Shown: piece after piece, positions 10,391 to 21,479 of the stretch | How the letters are laid out: each line of letters opens with the position of its first letter | Numbering within the stretch: the stretch's first letter is position 1 | Assembly (NCBI GenBank): GCA_038373865.1 | Contig: JAXGGA010002297.1 | Span: 1-64,000 of the forward strand | Direction: 5' to 3' | Source of the DNA: Uloborus plumipes | Lineage: Eukaryota; Arthropoda; Arachnida; Araneae; Uloboridae | DNA: 64,000 bases | Position numbers and translations under genes: made by a program | Notes under the pieces: model-generated | The model's database searches: none | Seen by the model: the letters and a program-made list of their open reading frames with translations, nothing else | Told to the model about the DNA's origin: nothing

Positions 10391-12269
10391 GCAGCTCAGG
10401 ATCTTTGCTTTGTTCAATGGCTAAATCAACATAAGAGGAGATTGACGTAATGTCCTCCAAACTACAGCTGTCGTCAATGGGGTTTTTCGATAGGCTGTCG
10501 GCGTCACTGTGCTTCTTCCCGCTTTTGTACTCGATAGAAATGTCATATTCTTGGAGTCTCAAGGCCCACCTCACCAGTCTCCCGGAAGGGTCTTTAAGAT
10601 TAGCCAACCAGCACAATGAATGATGATCAGTTACAATTGTAAAGGACTTTCCAAAGAGATAAGGGCGGAATTTCATGATGGCCCAAACAGCGGCAAGGCA
10701 CTCTCGTTCAGTAGTAGAATAATTTTGCTCGGCTTTTGATAGAGTCCTAGATGCATAGGCTATAACTCTTTCTCTGTTGTTTTGTCTTTGCACTAACACG
10801 GCACCGATACCATAGCCACTGGCGTCCGTGTGCAATTCAGTGGAAGCGGTTTCATCAAACAAAGTAAGGACGGGGTCAGAAATGAGGGATGTCTTCAATG
10901 CTTTGAATGCTTCTTCTTGCGATGGAAACCACACAAACTTGGAACCACCTTTTAGTAAAATTTGAAGCGGCTGAGCTAGATGGCAGAAATCCTTGATGAA
11001 GCGTCGGTAGTAGGAGCAAAGTCCAAGAAAACTTCGGACACCATGGATATTCTTAGGAGTGGGAAAATCTTTAACTGCTTTTATTTTTATCAGGATCAGG
11101 GTTTATGCCCTCACCAGACACTAGATGACCTAAAATCTTTACTTCTTTTGCCTCATAAACATTTTTTTGGATTTAAAACTAATCCAGCCTCTTGAATGCA
11201 TTTCAAGACTCAGGTTAGCCTTTGCAGATGTTCAGAGAAGGTTTGAGAAAATACCACAATGTCGTCCAAGTAACACAAGCACATTTTCCACTTAAGATGA
11301 CGTAGTAAATTGTCCATTGTTCTTTCGATGGTTGCAGGAGCGTTGCAAAGTCCAAATGGCATCACTTTAAATTCGTACAAACCTTCACTGGTGAAAAAAA
11401 ACAGTTTTTTCTCGGTTTTTTTCGTCAACTTCTATCTGCCAATAACCAGAAAACAGGTCCATGCAAAAGAAAAACTGTGCCCCTTTCAAACAGTCCAATG
11501 TGTCGTCAAGCCTAGGTAAGGGATATACGTCTTTCTTTGTAACCTTGTTTAAACGGCGATAGTCGACGCAAAAACGCCAACCACCATCTTTCTTTCGTAC
11601 TAAAACTACAGGCGAGGATCAAGAACTTTCAGATGGCTGGATGACGCCTTTCTGAAGCATCTTTTCTACTTCATCATGTATAATTCACCTCTCGGATGGT
11701 GAAACTCTGTATGGTCGGTTCTTTATAGGAAGATGATCGCCAGTATCCATTTTATGCTTGACCTGGATTCGGCTTTGATCATCTACGTTTTCATTGAAAG
11801 CAACTGAAAATGTTCTCAAAAGCTCAGCTAATTTCGTCCGCTGCTCATTACTGAGATTTGGCGCTAACATTTGATCGTAGTCTACGGGTGTCGTACTTTC
11901 TTTGGCGATATCTTCCTATGCAGGTACTTCAAAAAGGACATTTATTTGGGCATCATCAATTACTTCTGCATGGCCTACACACATGCCTTTCATAATTTGT
12001 AGAGCTTCATGCTGTCCATTAGCGACCCATAAATCACTCTTTTTGCCTACAATTTTCGCGACTGTACGTGGAATAACAACTTCTTGGTTCATTGTCAGAA
12101 ATTTATTAACTTCTATAAGCACATCTGAGTCTTCATTTGCTACAGTGGGTGCAGATACTTGTATTTTCACTATTGAGTGCGGAGGGATCAAAAATTCTCT
12201 GATAGCATAAACACTACATTTTGTTTTAGGTTTTTCTTCGGGTGCTATTTCGTCACAGTGAACTCTCAC
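10391..12269 (-). pseudogene. Gypsy pol 5-prime half: RT and RNase H, frameshifted
   Basis: Reverse-strand pol of the Gypsy element. From 12269 down there is a protease-to-RT linker (IVGKKSDLWVANGQHEA, then MCVGHAEV), then the RT with YPLPRLDDTL, the active-site YLDD (in LCYLDDIVVFSQ near 11255-11290) and VMPFGLCNAPAT. The RNase H follows with D of TDASGYG, E of ERECLAAVW and D of VTDHHSLCWL (10640-10850). Frameshifts and stops near 11200, 11400, 11620 and 11690 break it. It runs to the element A boundary at 10390, where the frame continues into integrase at 5133. Confidence 0.88.
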
Positions 12270-12437
12270 TTATACACCGCCTCATTTATCCGCCTTTTTC
12301 ACTTATACGACTATTTTCAATGGTCCCAGCACACTTCATAGCAAAATAATGATAATATCATTCGTTTATGCGTCGCTATAACGATAAGTATTTCACTTAT
12401 ACGCCGAATATTTTTCAATGGCTTGAGTGCCTGCTTG
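12270..12437. mobile_element. Small insertion between gag and pol with CACTTATAC repeats
   Basis: About 165 bp with no gag-pol similarity sit where the nucleocapsid zinc knuckle and protease would be. The motif CACTTATAC occurs near 12267, 12299 and 12389, twice followed 10-15 bases later by TTTTCAATGG. It is either a short MITE or a remnant. Clear inverted ends were not found. Confidence 0.4.
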
Positions 12438-13070
12438 TTATTCTTCAATTTGAGGTGCAGTTAGTTTTTGAATCTCCTCGCGGACGATATTTCGGATCAG
12501 CGATGCTAAATCTTGCTCTTCGTTAACCGAGGCGATTGGAACGACGTTAGGCAATCGCGCGAATTTCCGATGTCCTATCCACTTCTGTTGCATTTCCTCA
12601 ATGTACTGACACCACTTGACAAAATCGGTAGTAGATTTTATTTCCTTCGTCAGTAATGCCTGATATATATCTTCTGCTACGCCTTTCATCAAGTGAGATA
12701 CTTTGTCATCATCTGACATGCTCGGGTCTATTTGGTTGCATAGCCCCAAAACGTCTTGAATGTACGATTGAGTCGACTCACCAGTCCGCTGAGCTCTACA
12801 TTTTAAAGTCTTTGGCTCGTCGTACATACAGATTTGTATCACCAAAAGTTTTTTTCAGTTCATTTTCGAAGACTTCCCATGAGTTCAATAGGTCTTCGTT
12901 ATTTTCAAACCAAGCCTTGGCAGTCCCATCAAGGAAGAAATATACGTTGGCAAGACACAGAGTATCAGCCCATTGGTTAAATTTCGACACTCTAAGATAC
13001 TCCTTTAACCACTTGGTCGGATCCAGTATCCCCTTTAAAGATTGTTGACTTTCTTGGCTCTTTAATCACA
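12438..13070 (-). pseudogene. Gypsy gag (capsid region), frameshifted
   Basis: Reverse-strand gag with typical retrotransposon capsid features. The region WADTLCLANVYFFLDGTAKAWFEN (in part) matches the gag core where a small globular core is followed by a Trp and acidic helices. The continuation at 12438-12820 includes GESTQSYIQDVLGLC and DDKVSHLMKGV. A frameshift near 12800 separates the two parts. The zinc knuckle is absent, possibly lost to the insertion at 12270-12437. Confidence 0.8.
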
Positions 13071-13229
13071 GCTGGAGCAATCAGCAAAGTTTGAGGCTTG
13101 ACCTCTACTGCTTCATGCATCTCCCGTAATCCCTTCCTTACAGCTTGTATGTAAGGTCCGTGTTCAGGCGGGAGTTTCGGAAGTCTACGGCTTCGGCGAA
13201 TATCTTCTATTTAAAGGCTGATTGAGGTA

Positions 13230-13245
13230 CCCGGCGCCTCCACCA
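13230..13245 (-). promoter_or_regulatory. Gypsy primer-binding site
   Basis: On the reverse strand TGGTGGAGGCGCCGGG lies two bases inside the LTR end. It starts with TGG, as expected for pairing with a tRNA 3-prime CCA. I do not assign the tRNA. Confidence 0.65.
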
Positions 13246-13247
13246 AA

Positions 13248-13581
13248 TGTCACGTTGAATGAGAACTACGGAGTAACAGAAAGAGCCTTTATTGAATCAG
13301 ACGAGCGGTCTGCTGTCAAGAACCCAGCTGCCAGCTCTCAGCTCGAGAGAGGCTTTATATACACAACTAAGGAATGTTCTAGAACAATTCAAATTAGATG
13401 ATTTGCATAAATTTACATATTTACAAATTTTCTTCAAAGTGTGAGAAAGCATTATGAAATTAAAAGAAGAATAAACAAATGTCTACACCTGAGGTCAGAA
13501 CTCAGAACCTCTGCGTTCGTAAGCCGGCGCCATAGCCATTCGGCCAACCGGGCGATAACTTGAGTGAAAAAATACGGCATT
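13248..13581 (-). mobile_element. 5-prime LTR of the Gypsy element
   Basis: About 334 bp. On the reverse strand it starts near AATGCCGTATTT (shared with the fragment at 2912-2995) and ends ..AACGTGACA next to the primer-binding site. It contains a TATA box (TATATAAAG at 13354-13362) and a polyadenylation signal (AATAAA at 13288-13293) in the right order for U3-R-U5. The first ~75 bp on the reverse strand are tRNA-like (A-box TGGCCGAATGG; a degenerate B-box in GAGTTCTGACCTC). Confidence 0.75.
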
Positions 13582-14324
13582 GTGGTCCCAAATACGTGTC
13601 TGGAGTTTTGAAAAATATAACCGAAAAGAAAATCGGAAATTGCAAAAGACATTTTTATTCATTGCTGCAAAAGTTTAGACAAAAGTCAGATTTTATGTAA
13701 ATATACATGTGGTTGGTGGAGGTAAGGCGTCACTTTTTTCTTCAACCAGAGGCGTTGCAAGGGGTGGGCGAATCGGGCGACCGCCCAGGGCCTCGCGCCT
13801 CCCGAGGCCTTGCATCTCCACTTCATTCCGAATTTTTCTCCATCCGAACTTTGTTCCGAGACAAAATTTTAAGAAGCGTTCCCGAATCATACAGTTGAAA
13901 TATTTCTATTTTTAGAGTTAAAAAAAAAAAAATGAAAGGACCTCGCTTCGAACTTTTGTCTCATCCAAATTTTTCCCAATTTTCGGCGCGCTCGCCTAAG
14001 TGCTCGCAGTTTTGACTGAATGGTTAGCTGCATCCTCATGAAGAACATAAGTTTGTTTCATTTGGAATTGTAGACATTCCCTTTTGCATTTATTAAAGTA
14101 AATGGGCAATCAGTGCCGTATATATGTTAAAATTTTAGCGGGGTCCGATATGATCAGGGTCTGGCATCTTTTGTGATGTCGAAGTTAAAAGAAACACAGC
14201 TAATATGTTATAACTCGTTGAAATGAGATGAAGAGTTAGAGCTCTCTCTCTCACTCTCTTTCGGGATTTTTGCGAAATTAAAGGCCTAAAACTGCATTTT
14301 TAGTTAATGTTTGCCATAGGGTCT

Positions 14325-15010
14325 CGATCGAAGCTGGACTAGACTTTAGAACGCGGCTACATTGTTTTTAGATGTTACCCACTGTAAATAAAGTAAACGA
14401 ATTTTTTACAATTAGCCCTAGAATCAGCAGTAGGTCCATGAGGCCCGGTCTGGGCCCCCTAATCGGGCCAGGGGGGGGGGTAATGTGTCACCATTTTTTC
14501 CAGGGCGATACCATGGGGCCCCCAAATCAAACTAAAATCTAAAGCACGAATACATTGGTTTTATAAATTACCAACTGTAACTAAACGAACCATTTTTTTA
14601 CGCGCAGGGCCTGATCTACCAAAAAGGCTTGGTCTATAGAGCCTGAAAAGTGACAAGGATGTGGCCTAACTCGCCCACCTTTTAGGACCTCCCAAATAGT
14701 TCAAATTGTTTTAGTCAATGTTTTTAGCCAACTCATCTATTCAACTTCAAAATGAAATTGTAAGACTGACTATAAATGGAACCCTCAAAAAAGTTTAGTT
14801 TAAATAGATTCCTAATAAGTTAGTCGGGTTTTGGAATCCTAGTGGCCCCCGTGTTGGCCCAGGTGATTCAATTTTTTCACAAATATTTTGAAGTACGATG
14901 CCAGAAGGCCGCTAAGTTCGACTAGAATCTAAAGCACGCGAATGCATTGGTTTTAATTTCCAACTGTAACTTATCGAACAAATTTTCTGACACTCAGAAC
15001 CTGATTCCTC
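14325..15010. repeat. Diverged internal repeats of the hAT
   Basis: A unit with CTAAAGCACG, TACATTGGTTTT and CCAACTGTAAC recurs near 14340, 14535 and 14925. Between the copies are phrases such as GAGGCCC and GGGCCCCCTAA. No open frame survives, so this is non-coding filler. Confidence 0.55.
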
Positions 15011-15292
15011 AATACACTCGTGACCCTACCCCCAGAGGGACCCTCCTAAAAATTTTTAGACAATATTTTGAGGGACATGTATGTGTTTTCTGAATAAACT
15101 TATCAACAAAACCAGGAAAATAATTCTTTATCGAAATTTATTTTCAGTAAAGTTTAGGTTGTTATGTGTATGTGGCATGAGTGAAATAAAAATTGAATAC
15201 TGGGGCCTATAGCCATGTAGGATGTAGGTGAACTGTTGAAAAGATATACGATTGTGACTCAACAGCTATTTCTTCAAATTGTACAAGAAAAG

Positions 15293-15481
15293 CAGGCCCG
15301 TTGTTTAGGAAGGGCAGGGGGGATGTCAACGACCCCCCCCCCCCCGCTTTGAGAAGTCAATGTACGAGTATTTACACATAAGTCATAAGTGGGCGTGGTT
15401 TTTGTTGTTTTCCATTGAAATTACATTGTGTTTGCACTCTTCGCTTCCCCCCCCCCGGAAAAACTTGAAATGACGGGCTTG
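15293..15481. mobile_element. Short hAT-like MITE, copy 1
   Basis: The ends CAGGCCCGTTGTTTAG and GAAATGACGGGCTTG are inverted, and the C-run/G-run interior and AAGTGGGCGTGGTTTT segment match the copies at 58852-59144 and 61659-61825 (opposite orientation). The 8-base flanks agree at 6 of 8 positions. Confidence 0.7.
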
Positions 15482-15542
15482 ATGAAAAGGAGCTCCTGCA
15501 AATGAGACTGACCTACTATCCCAAAGTTTCTAAACCGAGATA

Positions 15543-16020
15543 CAGTGTGTCACACTAGGCAAAAATCCGCTAAACGTTGATGTAGCATCTTCAATTTAGG
15601 TTCAAAACGTGGCAAAATTTCTTCTACTATTTGGTTCTTCTGTTTTCATTTTGATTTTTCAACCCCTTAAATCCGGCAGAACTCGGAATGGACCCAAGTC
15701 GCCATTTAGAAACCGAAAAAGTTGGACTAAATTTTGTTATTGGCCCTGCAGCGACAAAAAAATGTTTTAACATCCGATTCTTCAATTTTTACTCTGCATT
15801 GATCCAGATATCAGGGACAAAATATGGTCAGACTTTTTCGGTTTGGAAATCCCGACTTGGGCCCATTCCGAGCTCTGCCGGATTAAAGGGGTTAAAAAAT
15901 TTAAAATTATTGCAGTAGTACCAAAGAGTAGAAGAATTTTGTCGCATTTTGAGCCCAAATAGAAGATGCTGTCTCAAAACGTGTTAGTTGGGTGGATTTT
16001 TGTCCACTGTGTCACACTGT
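15543..16020. mobile_element. Foldback element with ~230-bp arms
   Basis: The ends ACAGTGTGTCACAC and CACTGTGTCACACTGT are inverted and the arms pair through GCAAAAATCC, GAAGATGCT/AGCATCTTC, and CCGGCAGAACTCGGAATGG with its complement near 15870. The centre is around 15780. No coding content. It is nested in the hAT at 13747-16549. Confidence 0.7.
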
Positions 16021-17518
16021 GCGAGACCAGCACACACTATTTGCACACTCACCATTTTATTCAGGCACTTTTTTTTGTTAATGTTAATTTTGTAAAGATG
16101 AATCTTTGAACAATTAGTAGAATTTCATGATTTTAAGGGGTAAATCATCTAGATTTAAAGCACAGCCGATCTTTTACAGTGTAATACGAATAAAATTTAG
16201 AATGAAAAAGTATTTATTTGCAGTTTTATAATTTAAATTTATTTCATATCTCATCAAAATACAGTGCGAAAAAATTGAATCAATCAAGCATTTCAAAGAA
16301 GTTCAAACTACCCCAAAATATATGTAATTATTTCACATTGTATGTTTTTATCTTAAATATACTTTTTAAAAATATTTTAATTTTTATGATTAACAACAAA
16401 TTCGAGATTTTTTTTACACAGAATGGTTGATTTTAATCTGGAATTAATCTTAAAATCGGGCCGGGAAAGGGAGCGGGAGGGGGAGGGGGAGCTTGGGGCC
16501 TCGCAAAATTTGTTCGCCCACTCTTAATTTTGTTCTTGCTACGCCACTGTCTTCAACTATAAAGTGCAGAGAGCGCTCAATGAATAATCAAAATCTTAAA
16601 ATCTCTAGTTCTCGTGTAAAGAAGATGGAAAAAGTTTGAAAACCGAAATTTGAAAGTGAGCGCACTTTGTTAACTTTTAGTCTTTTAAATCGGTCCTAGT
16701 ATGGTAGTACATTGTTTTTTACTTAGTGGAAAGCAAATTTAGACATACGTATTGATCAAAAATGGCAAGAGAAACTATATTTCTTAAGGATGAAGGAATT
16801 GAAAAAACGGCTCGAAATGACGATTAGCTCCTTAATCCTACAAAACTTCAACTTGGGTGACTTGGGTCAAAAACAGCATGTGACAGCATAAGTAGATGAA
16901 CAACTCAATCAGGATGCATAAAAAAACAAAGAATTGTGTGTGAGTCTTTTCAGACACAGTATCCCAAAGAAGCCAGATTTTAATAGTCAAAGCAGCACAG
17001 CATATGCTCATCGGATCTTTTCTGAAGTCACGCTAATAGAATTATAATCCATCTAGGCGATCCAAATTTTAATAATTTTCAGCAGAGAAAGTTAACATTC
17101 ATTTTTTAGTCACAATGATACATGTGCTGCTTTTCCCATTAAAATTTGGCTTATTTGGGAAGCTATTTCCGAAAAGGTTCAGGCACAATTTTTTTTTTTT
17201 AATGCATCTCGATTCAGTTGTTCATCTACTTATTCATTGAGCGCTCTCTGCGCTTTATAGTTAAAGAAAAAAGTCACGCCTTACCTCCACCAAGCACATT
17301 TCAAGGGATATTTGTATAAAATCTGACTTTTGTCTAAACTTTTGCAGCAATGAAAAAAATGTCTTTTGCAATTTCTGATTTTCCTTTCGGTTATATTTTT
17401 CAAAACTCCAGACACGTATTTGGGACCGTATTGTCTACCCTGCAGTAGAAATTTGAAAGCATTTCGCTGAGTAGTTTTCTTTTTAATCACATATTTGCAT
17501 TTTGGGAACAAATCTGAC

Positions 17519-19094
17519 TTACCCCCCTCTTGGCGACTTTTTCCTGTTGGCGCCAAAAAATCATCGCCAAGACTTCGATGTACGACAAAAAACATCGTAC
17601 AACATTCTTAGCGATGCACTTTTGGCACCAACAGAAAAATTCATATTGACATAAAAAATGTAAAACACTATTATAGTGGAAAAGGAAATATCAAAAATCC
17701 TCAATTTCAACAAATGAAGAATACAAACGTTTTTCAGATAACAGTGATTTCTCACATGTATACGAAAATCAGCACAGTAAAAAATCACACTCAATACTAT
17801 ACTGCAAAGTTATTGCAAATATACGCTTCAAAATCAACCCAACAAAAACATTAATGATTCATAATAAAACAACGTACTACAACTGCATGAAATGCAGCAA
17901 ATAAGCGCTGCAATAATACTACTGTATAGATACATTTGCAGAAAAATAACACTATTTGTTTTTTAAAGTAGCAAAGATTCCTTATTTCTATAGTAGCATA
18001 GTAAATAAAAACTAGCCAACAACAAAATCAATAACTTTTCAAACATATGTCGCACTAAAGGATTTTGTCAATGTAAATTCAAAACAATTTGAAAAGTTCC
18101 TCAAATTTCGATATATGAATAGTAAAAACGTCTCCTAAGTACGTCGCAAACAACCATCAATTAATTTTCTATTATGTTTCAAAATTGCTTATAAAATTTT
18201 CCATAAAATGACGCTTCATATTTTTCAAAAGTACCAGAGGTGGCTTATTTTAGTTATTCAGTACATAAAATTAAAGCTTTTATAAATAAAAACGCTATAA
18301 AAGTATTATTAAACTACAGAAAAGTATTTTTCCATATGTTGCTAAGGAAACAAATAAGTAGCATAAAGTACGGGGTTTCGTTCATTTTGCAAGATTTAAG
18401 TAAAAATGAACCTCAATATTTCATCTTTCATGTTATCAATTTTTGAACAAAACAGCCAAATATGAACTCACCTTCGTATTGCTTAGGATGTGCCGATACA
18501 ACAGATGACAACTGCTAATTACGACACATACTGACACAACACTAAATAGTTCATCTCCCTACTTCCAAAGCACAAAGATTTCACTTCCAACAACACATAA
18601 CAGCGAAAATGCCGCTAATCGAGCACTCAAAAAATGGCGCACTTTCTAACAGTTGTTAACACCCCTCATTCACTTAACACTTGCAAACACTCATATTTTC
18701 TTAGGCTACAACACACAGTAGCGAAAATACCACTAATCTAGCACTCAAAAAAATGGCGCGCTCTAACATTTGTTAACACCCACCATTCACTTAACACTTG
18801 CAAACACTCATATTTTCTTAGGCGCCAATACGGATAGACAACTACTGTAAATAGTTTTGAAATAAAAAAACAGTAATACGTTTTTTCTTTAGATACAAAG
18901 CGAAAATAATAAAAAGCAACACGCCTTCCAATAACACATCCCACAGCACAAACAAGTTAAAATGACGTAGTTGAAGGGTTGCCAGTACCATAGCTCATTC
19001 CAAATCATCCAATAACGTCATCATTGTACCATACACAAAAATGTATCGCCGTATGATTGGCGATTTTTTTCAAATATCGCCAAGGGGGGGTAAG
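17519..19094. mobile_element. DNA element with ends CTTACCCCCCYTTGGCGA
   Basis: Inverted ends at 17519-17537 and 19077-19094 (CTTACCCCCC, then TTGGCGA). A second inner inverted pair is GTTGGCGCCA near 17547 and TTGGCACCAAC near 17624. It interrupts the right arm of the foldback element, whose terminus resumes at 19095. A clean TSD is not visible and no transposase is recognised. It contains a duplicated ~117-bp unit at 18603-18830. Superfamily unknown. Confidence 0.6.
18603..18830. repeat. Two ~117-bp tandem copies
   Basis: Copies start near 18603 and 18721. Each contains AGCGAAAATRCCRCTAATC, GCACTCAAAAAA, ATGGCGC and the phrase TTCACTTAACACTTGCAAAC, followed by CATATTTTCTTAGG. They are about 90 percent alike by eye. 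No coding signal. Confidence 0.75.
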
Positions 19095-19635
19095 TTAGAG
19101 GAGTACCGCATTTTGTCTAAACTTTTGCATCGCAGTGTAGAAACCAACAAAGGATTTACCTGTTTTATTTTTCTGGAAAACTTAATTTTTGGCCACATAA
19201 TTGATGACAGGAAAACATTAACATTTTTAGATATTCGTTTATTGTGCAGAATATAACCAGAATACTTGAAAATAACGAAATATAACGGTATAATCTGACA
19301 AATATTTTTTTTTAGTTTGTTTAAAGAGTACATTGCAGTATTAAAATTATAAACCATACCTTCACAATATTGACATCAATTGCAGGTTTCATTTTAAACA
19401 CGTAAAAAATACATTAAAAAAATATATTTATTTAAATTCTATTTTCAACTTTTCCCCGATCACATCGGTATGGAATGTTAAAACTATTCACTGCCTACAG
19501 TTCTTAAAAGGTCCTAACCCGGGAAATAATAGAATTGAAATTGAATATTAGGGAAATTTTTCAAAAAATAACACAAATGCTTTTATTCCTTTAGCCAAAT
19601 ATATCTCTTTTAATCAACTCCAACTCATATGAAGC

Positions 19636-19870
19636 AAATACACCCACAGCTCGGTCATGACAGGATTTATCTACCAGTTTGAAAGATATTTTGGCTACAA
19701 TAAGAAGATATCTGCCTCCAGCTCGGGTATTGGCTGTTCCTGACTGAGGAGTCCAGAATAAGGACGAAACTGCAGTCTCAGGATATCCTGACCGAGCTGT
19801 GGGTGTATTTGCTTCAGTTCTGCCTTAGGCCTGGCTCATTGGCGGTAACTCATTGCATATCTAACTCATA
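19636..19870 (+). mobile_element. Hammerhead-bearing retroelement fragment, copy 1
   Basis: About 230 bp shared in part with 38430-38690. Both contain GCCTCCA(A/G)CTCGG before and TTCTGCCTTAG after the ribozyme. The first 30 bases (ACACCCACAGCTCGGTC) are an inverted copy of the sequence just after the ribozyme. Small repeats of this kind occur as Penelope-like element LTR-like ends and as retrozymes in animals. Which one this is cannot be told from the window. Confidence 0.6.
19719..19799 (+). ncRNA. Type I hammerhead ribozyme 1
   Basis: All core parts are in order. CTGAGGA (19744-19750; the variable N7 is G) leads to stem II GTCC/GGAC (19751-19754, 19762-19765) with loop AGAATAA. Then come GAAA (19766-19769), a minimal palindromic stem III CTGCAG (19770-19775), and the cleavage triplet GTC ending at 19777. 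Stem I closes with TCCTGA/TCAGGA (19738-19743, 19778-19783) and, beyond an internal loop, CAGCTCGG/CCGAGCTG (19719-19726, 19792-19799). A palindromic stem III usually means activity as a dimer. It is predicted to self-cleave after 19777. Confidence 0.85.
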
Positions 19871-20399
19871 TATTCAAAAAAAAAAAAAAAAAAAGCTATT
19901 AATGATGTTTAAGAAAATTGACTATGACTTGTGTGTGATTCTGGACAACTTTTTAAAGATTCCATCATTTGAGATTGTATAATGAATCCCTCCCCCCCCC
20001 CATTAGATTTATTTATTTTTCCTAAATCATTTATTTAAAACTTCTGTAATATGTATGTGTTTATTTCATGTGAATATATATTTTTTTTAATCAAACAATA
20101 GCAAAAGTTACAATAGGAATAATATTATATAACTTCACAGTATTAAATTAATATTTAGTAAAATATGTTAAATCATTTACTAAGTAATACTTTGATCGGT
20201 TTTAAGCTAAAACGTACCAAATTTCGTTGCCAAAGCTAATTATCTAAACCAGTGGTTCTCAACGGGGGCGATACCGCCCCCCGGTGGGCGGTGGGAAGAT
20301 GTTGAGGGGCGGTGAGCATATTTTGGGCGGCAGGGGGGCGATGAACATATTTTGGGCTGTAAGGGGGCGGTGGGTATATTTTGAAATGTCCTTGTAGAG

Positions 20400-21395
20400 C
20401 AGGGGTGGCCTAACTTTTTAGGGAGAGTGCTACATCTGGAGAGAAAAAGCTCAGCGTGCCACTTTCCAACAAACTGGAACTTTTAAAGTTAAAAATAGAT
20501 TGTTTGTAGGCTGACTATATGTAATTGTTATTTAAATAAAATATTTTTTCCCTTAAATCTGAGTAATTGAAATTAAAATGATGATAAAGATTCAATTGCT
20601 AATCTTCAGTCCTAAGTTACAAGACTCATTGCTTTCCTTTCAGATATTTTAAAAAGCACACTCCCTAAAATTCTTAACTCTTATGACTATTTTTTCTTTG
20701 GATAGCTATTGCACATTTCAATGAAGGAGTAACTTGCCATACTCTTCTCTGTCTCCTGGGAAAAATTCACAAAACATTCAGAGCTCTATTTCGTATTTTG
20801 TTATTATAGTGAATTCTACAGGGTCACCACAGAGGAAAAGTCTCATTCCTTGGCATAAGGAGTTAGTGATAAATAATTTAATGACACTTTAGAAGTTTTT
20901 TTTTCCAAAAAATTTTCAAGTAATGTAACAAAAACAATTTTAGGGTCTTCATTTGTGCAACCATACCGAATTTTGCCCAATCTGGTTTCTTAATTTGAGT
21001 TACAGAGTTAACTTTTTTTTTTTTTAATTTCATCAGCCGTAGCTAAAACTATTGCAGATCAAGAATCCATTTTTCAGCATAGAAAGTTTCATTCGTGTTA
21101 CGAACAAATTTGCTTTACAAAGCATTGTCTGTAGTGTTACAAATTTCGTTGGATGTCCGAAGCTAACGCTAAGTACTTTGCAATATTGTAGTTCACACAA
21201 TTTGTAAGCCTCCTGACAGTTAATCGTCATTATATCATTATATTTATCAGCGTAAGGGTTTCAGTTTTTGGCAATGTTTTTGAGATCGATATTTTCCCCT
21301 CAATTTTAGATTTTTTTCAAAAAGTCGTCGCGTGCCACTGTTACTGCTCTGCCGTGCCACATTGTGGCATGCATGCCGTGGGTTGGCCACCACTG
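20400..21395. mobile_element. hAT-type element nested in the previous one, TSD TTGTAGAG
   Basis: The ends CAGGGGTGGCCTAAC and GGGTTGGCCACCACTG are inverted and flanked by TTGTAGAG at 20392-20399 and 21396-21403. Length is 996 bp and there is no coding capacity. GTGCCAC-type repeats lie near both ends (20455 and 21325-21360). Confidence 0.92.
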
Positions 21396-21479
21396 TTGTA
21401 GAGGCATTTTTTGGGCAGGAAGCGGAAGGAAACCGTCATCTCTTATATCGCCAAGGAAAGGCTTGAAAATTTATTTTCT

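Larger units (their letters stand above)
13747..16549. mobile_element. Non-autonomous hAT, 2.8 kb, TSD TCTTCAAC
   Basis: The ends CAGAGGCGTTGCAAG and CTTGCTACGCCACTG are inverted, with the 8-bp TSD TCTTCAAC at 13739-13746 and 16550-16557, which is diagnostic for hAT elements. Inside there is no transposase. Contents are diverged repeats (14325-15000), a short hAT-like MITE (15293-15481) and a foldback element (15543-16020). Confidence 0.9.
13582..17515. mobile_element. Foldback Tc1/mariner-like element, interrupted
   Basis: 13583-13738 together with 16558-16590 is an inverted copy of 17234-17480, with 16590-17230 as the central part. The same unit occurs uninterrupted at 50541-51480. The left end is lost at the Gypsy LTR and a hAT (13747-16549) sits in the left arm. 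The right arm resumes after another insertion and ends with GCATCGCAGTG next to TA at 19095-19138, the complement of the end seen at 50541. No transposase frame is visible. Confidence 0.7.
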
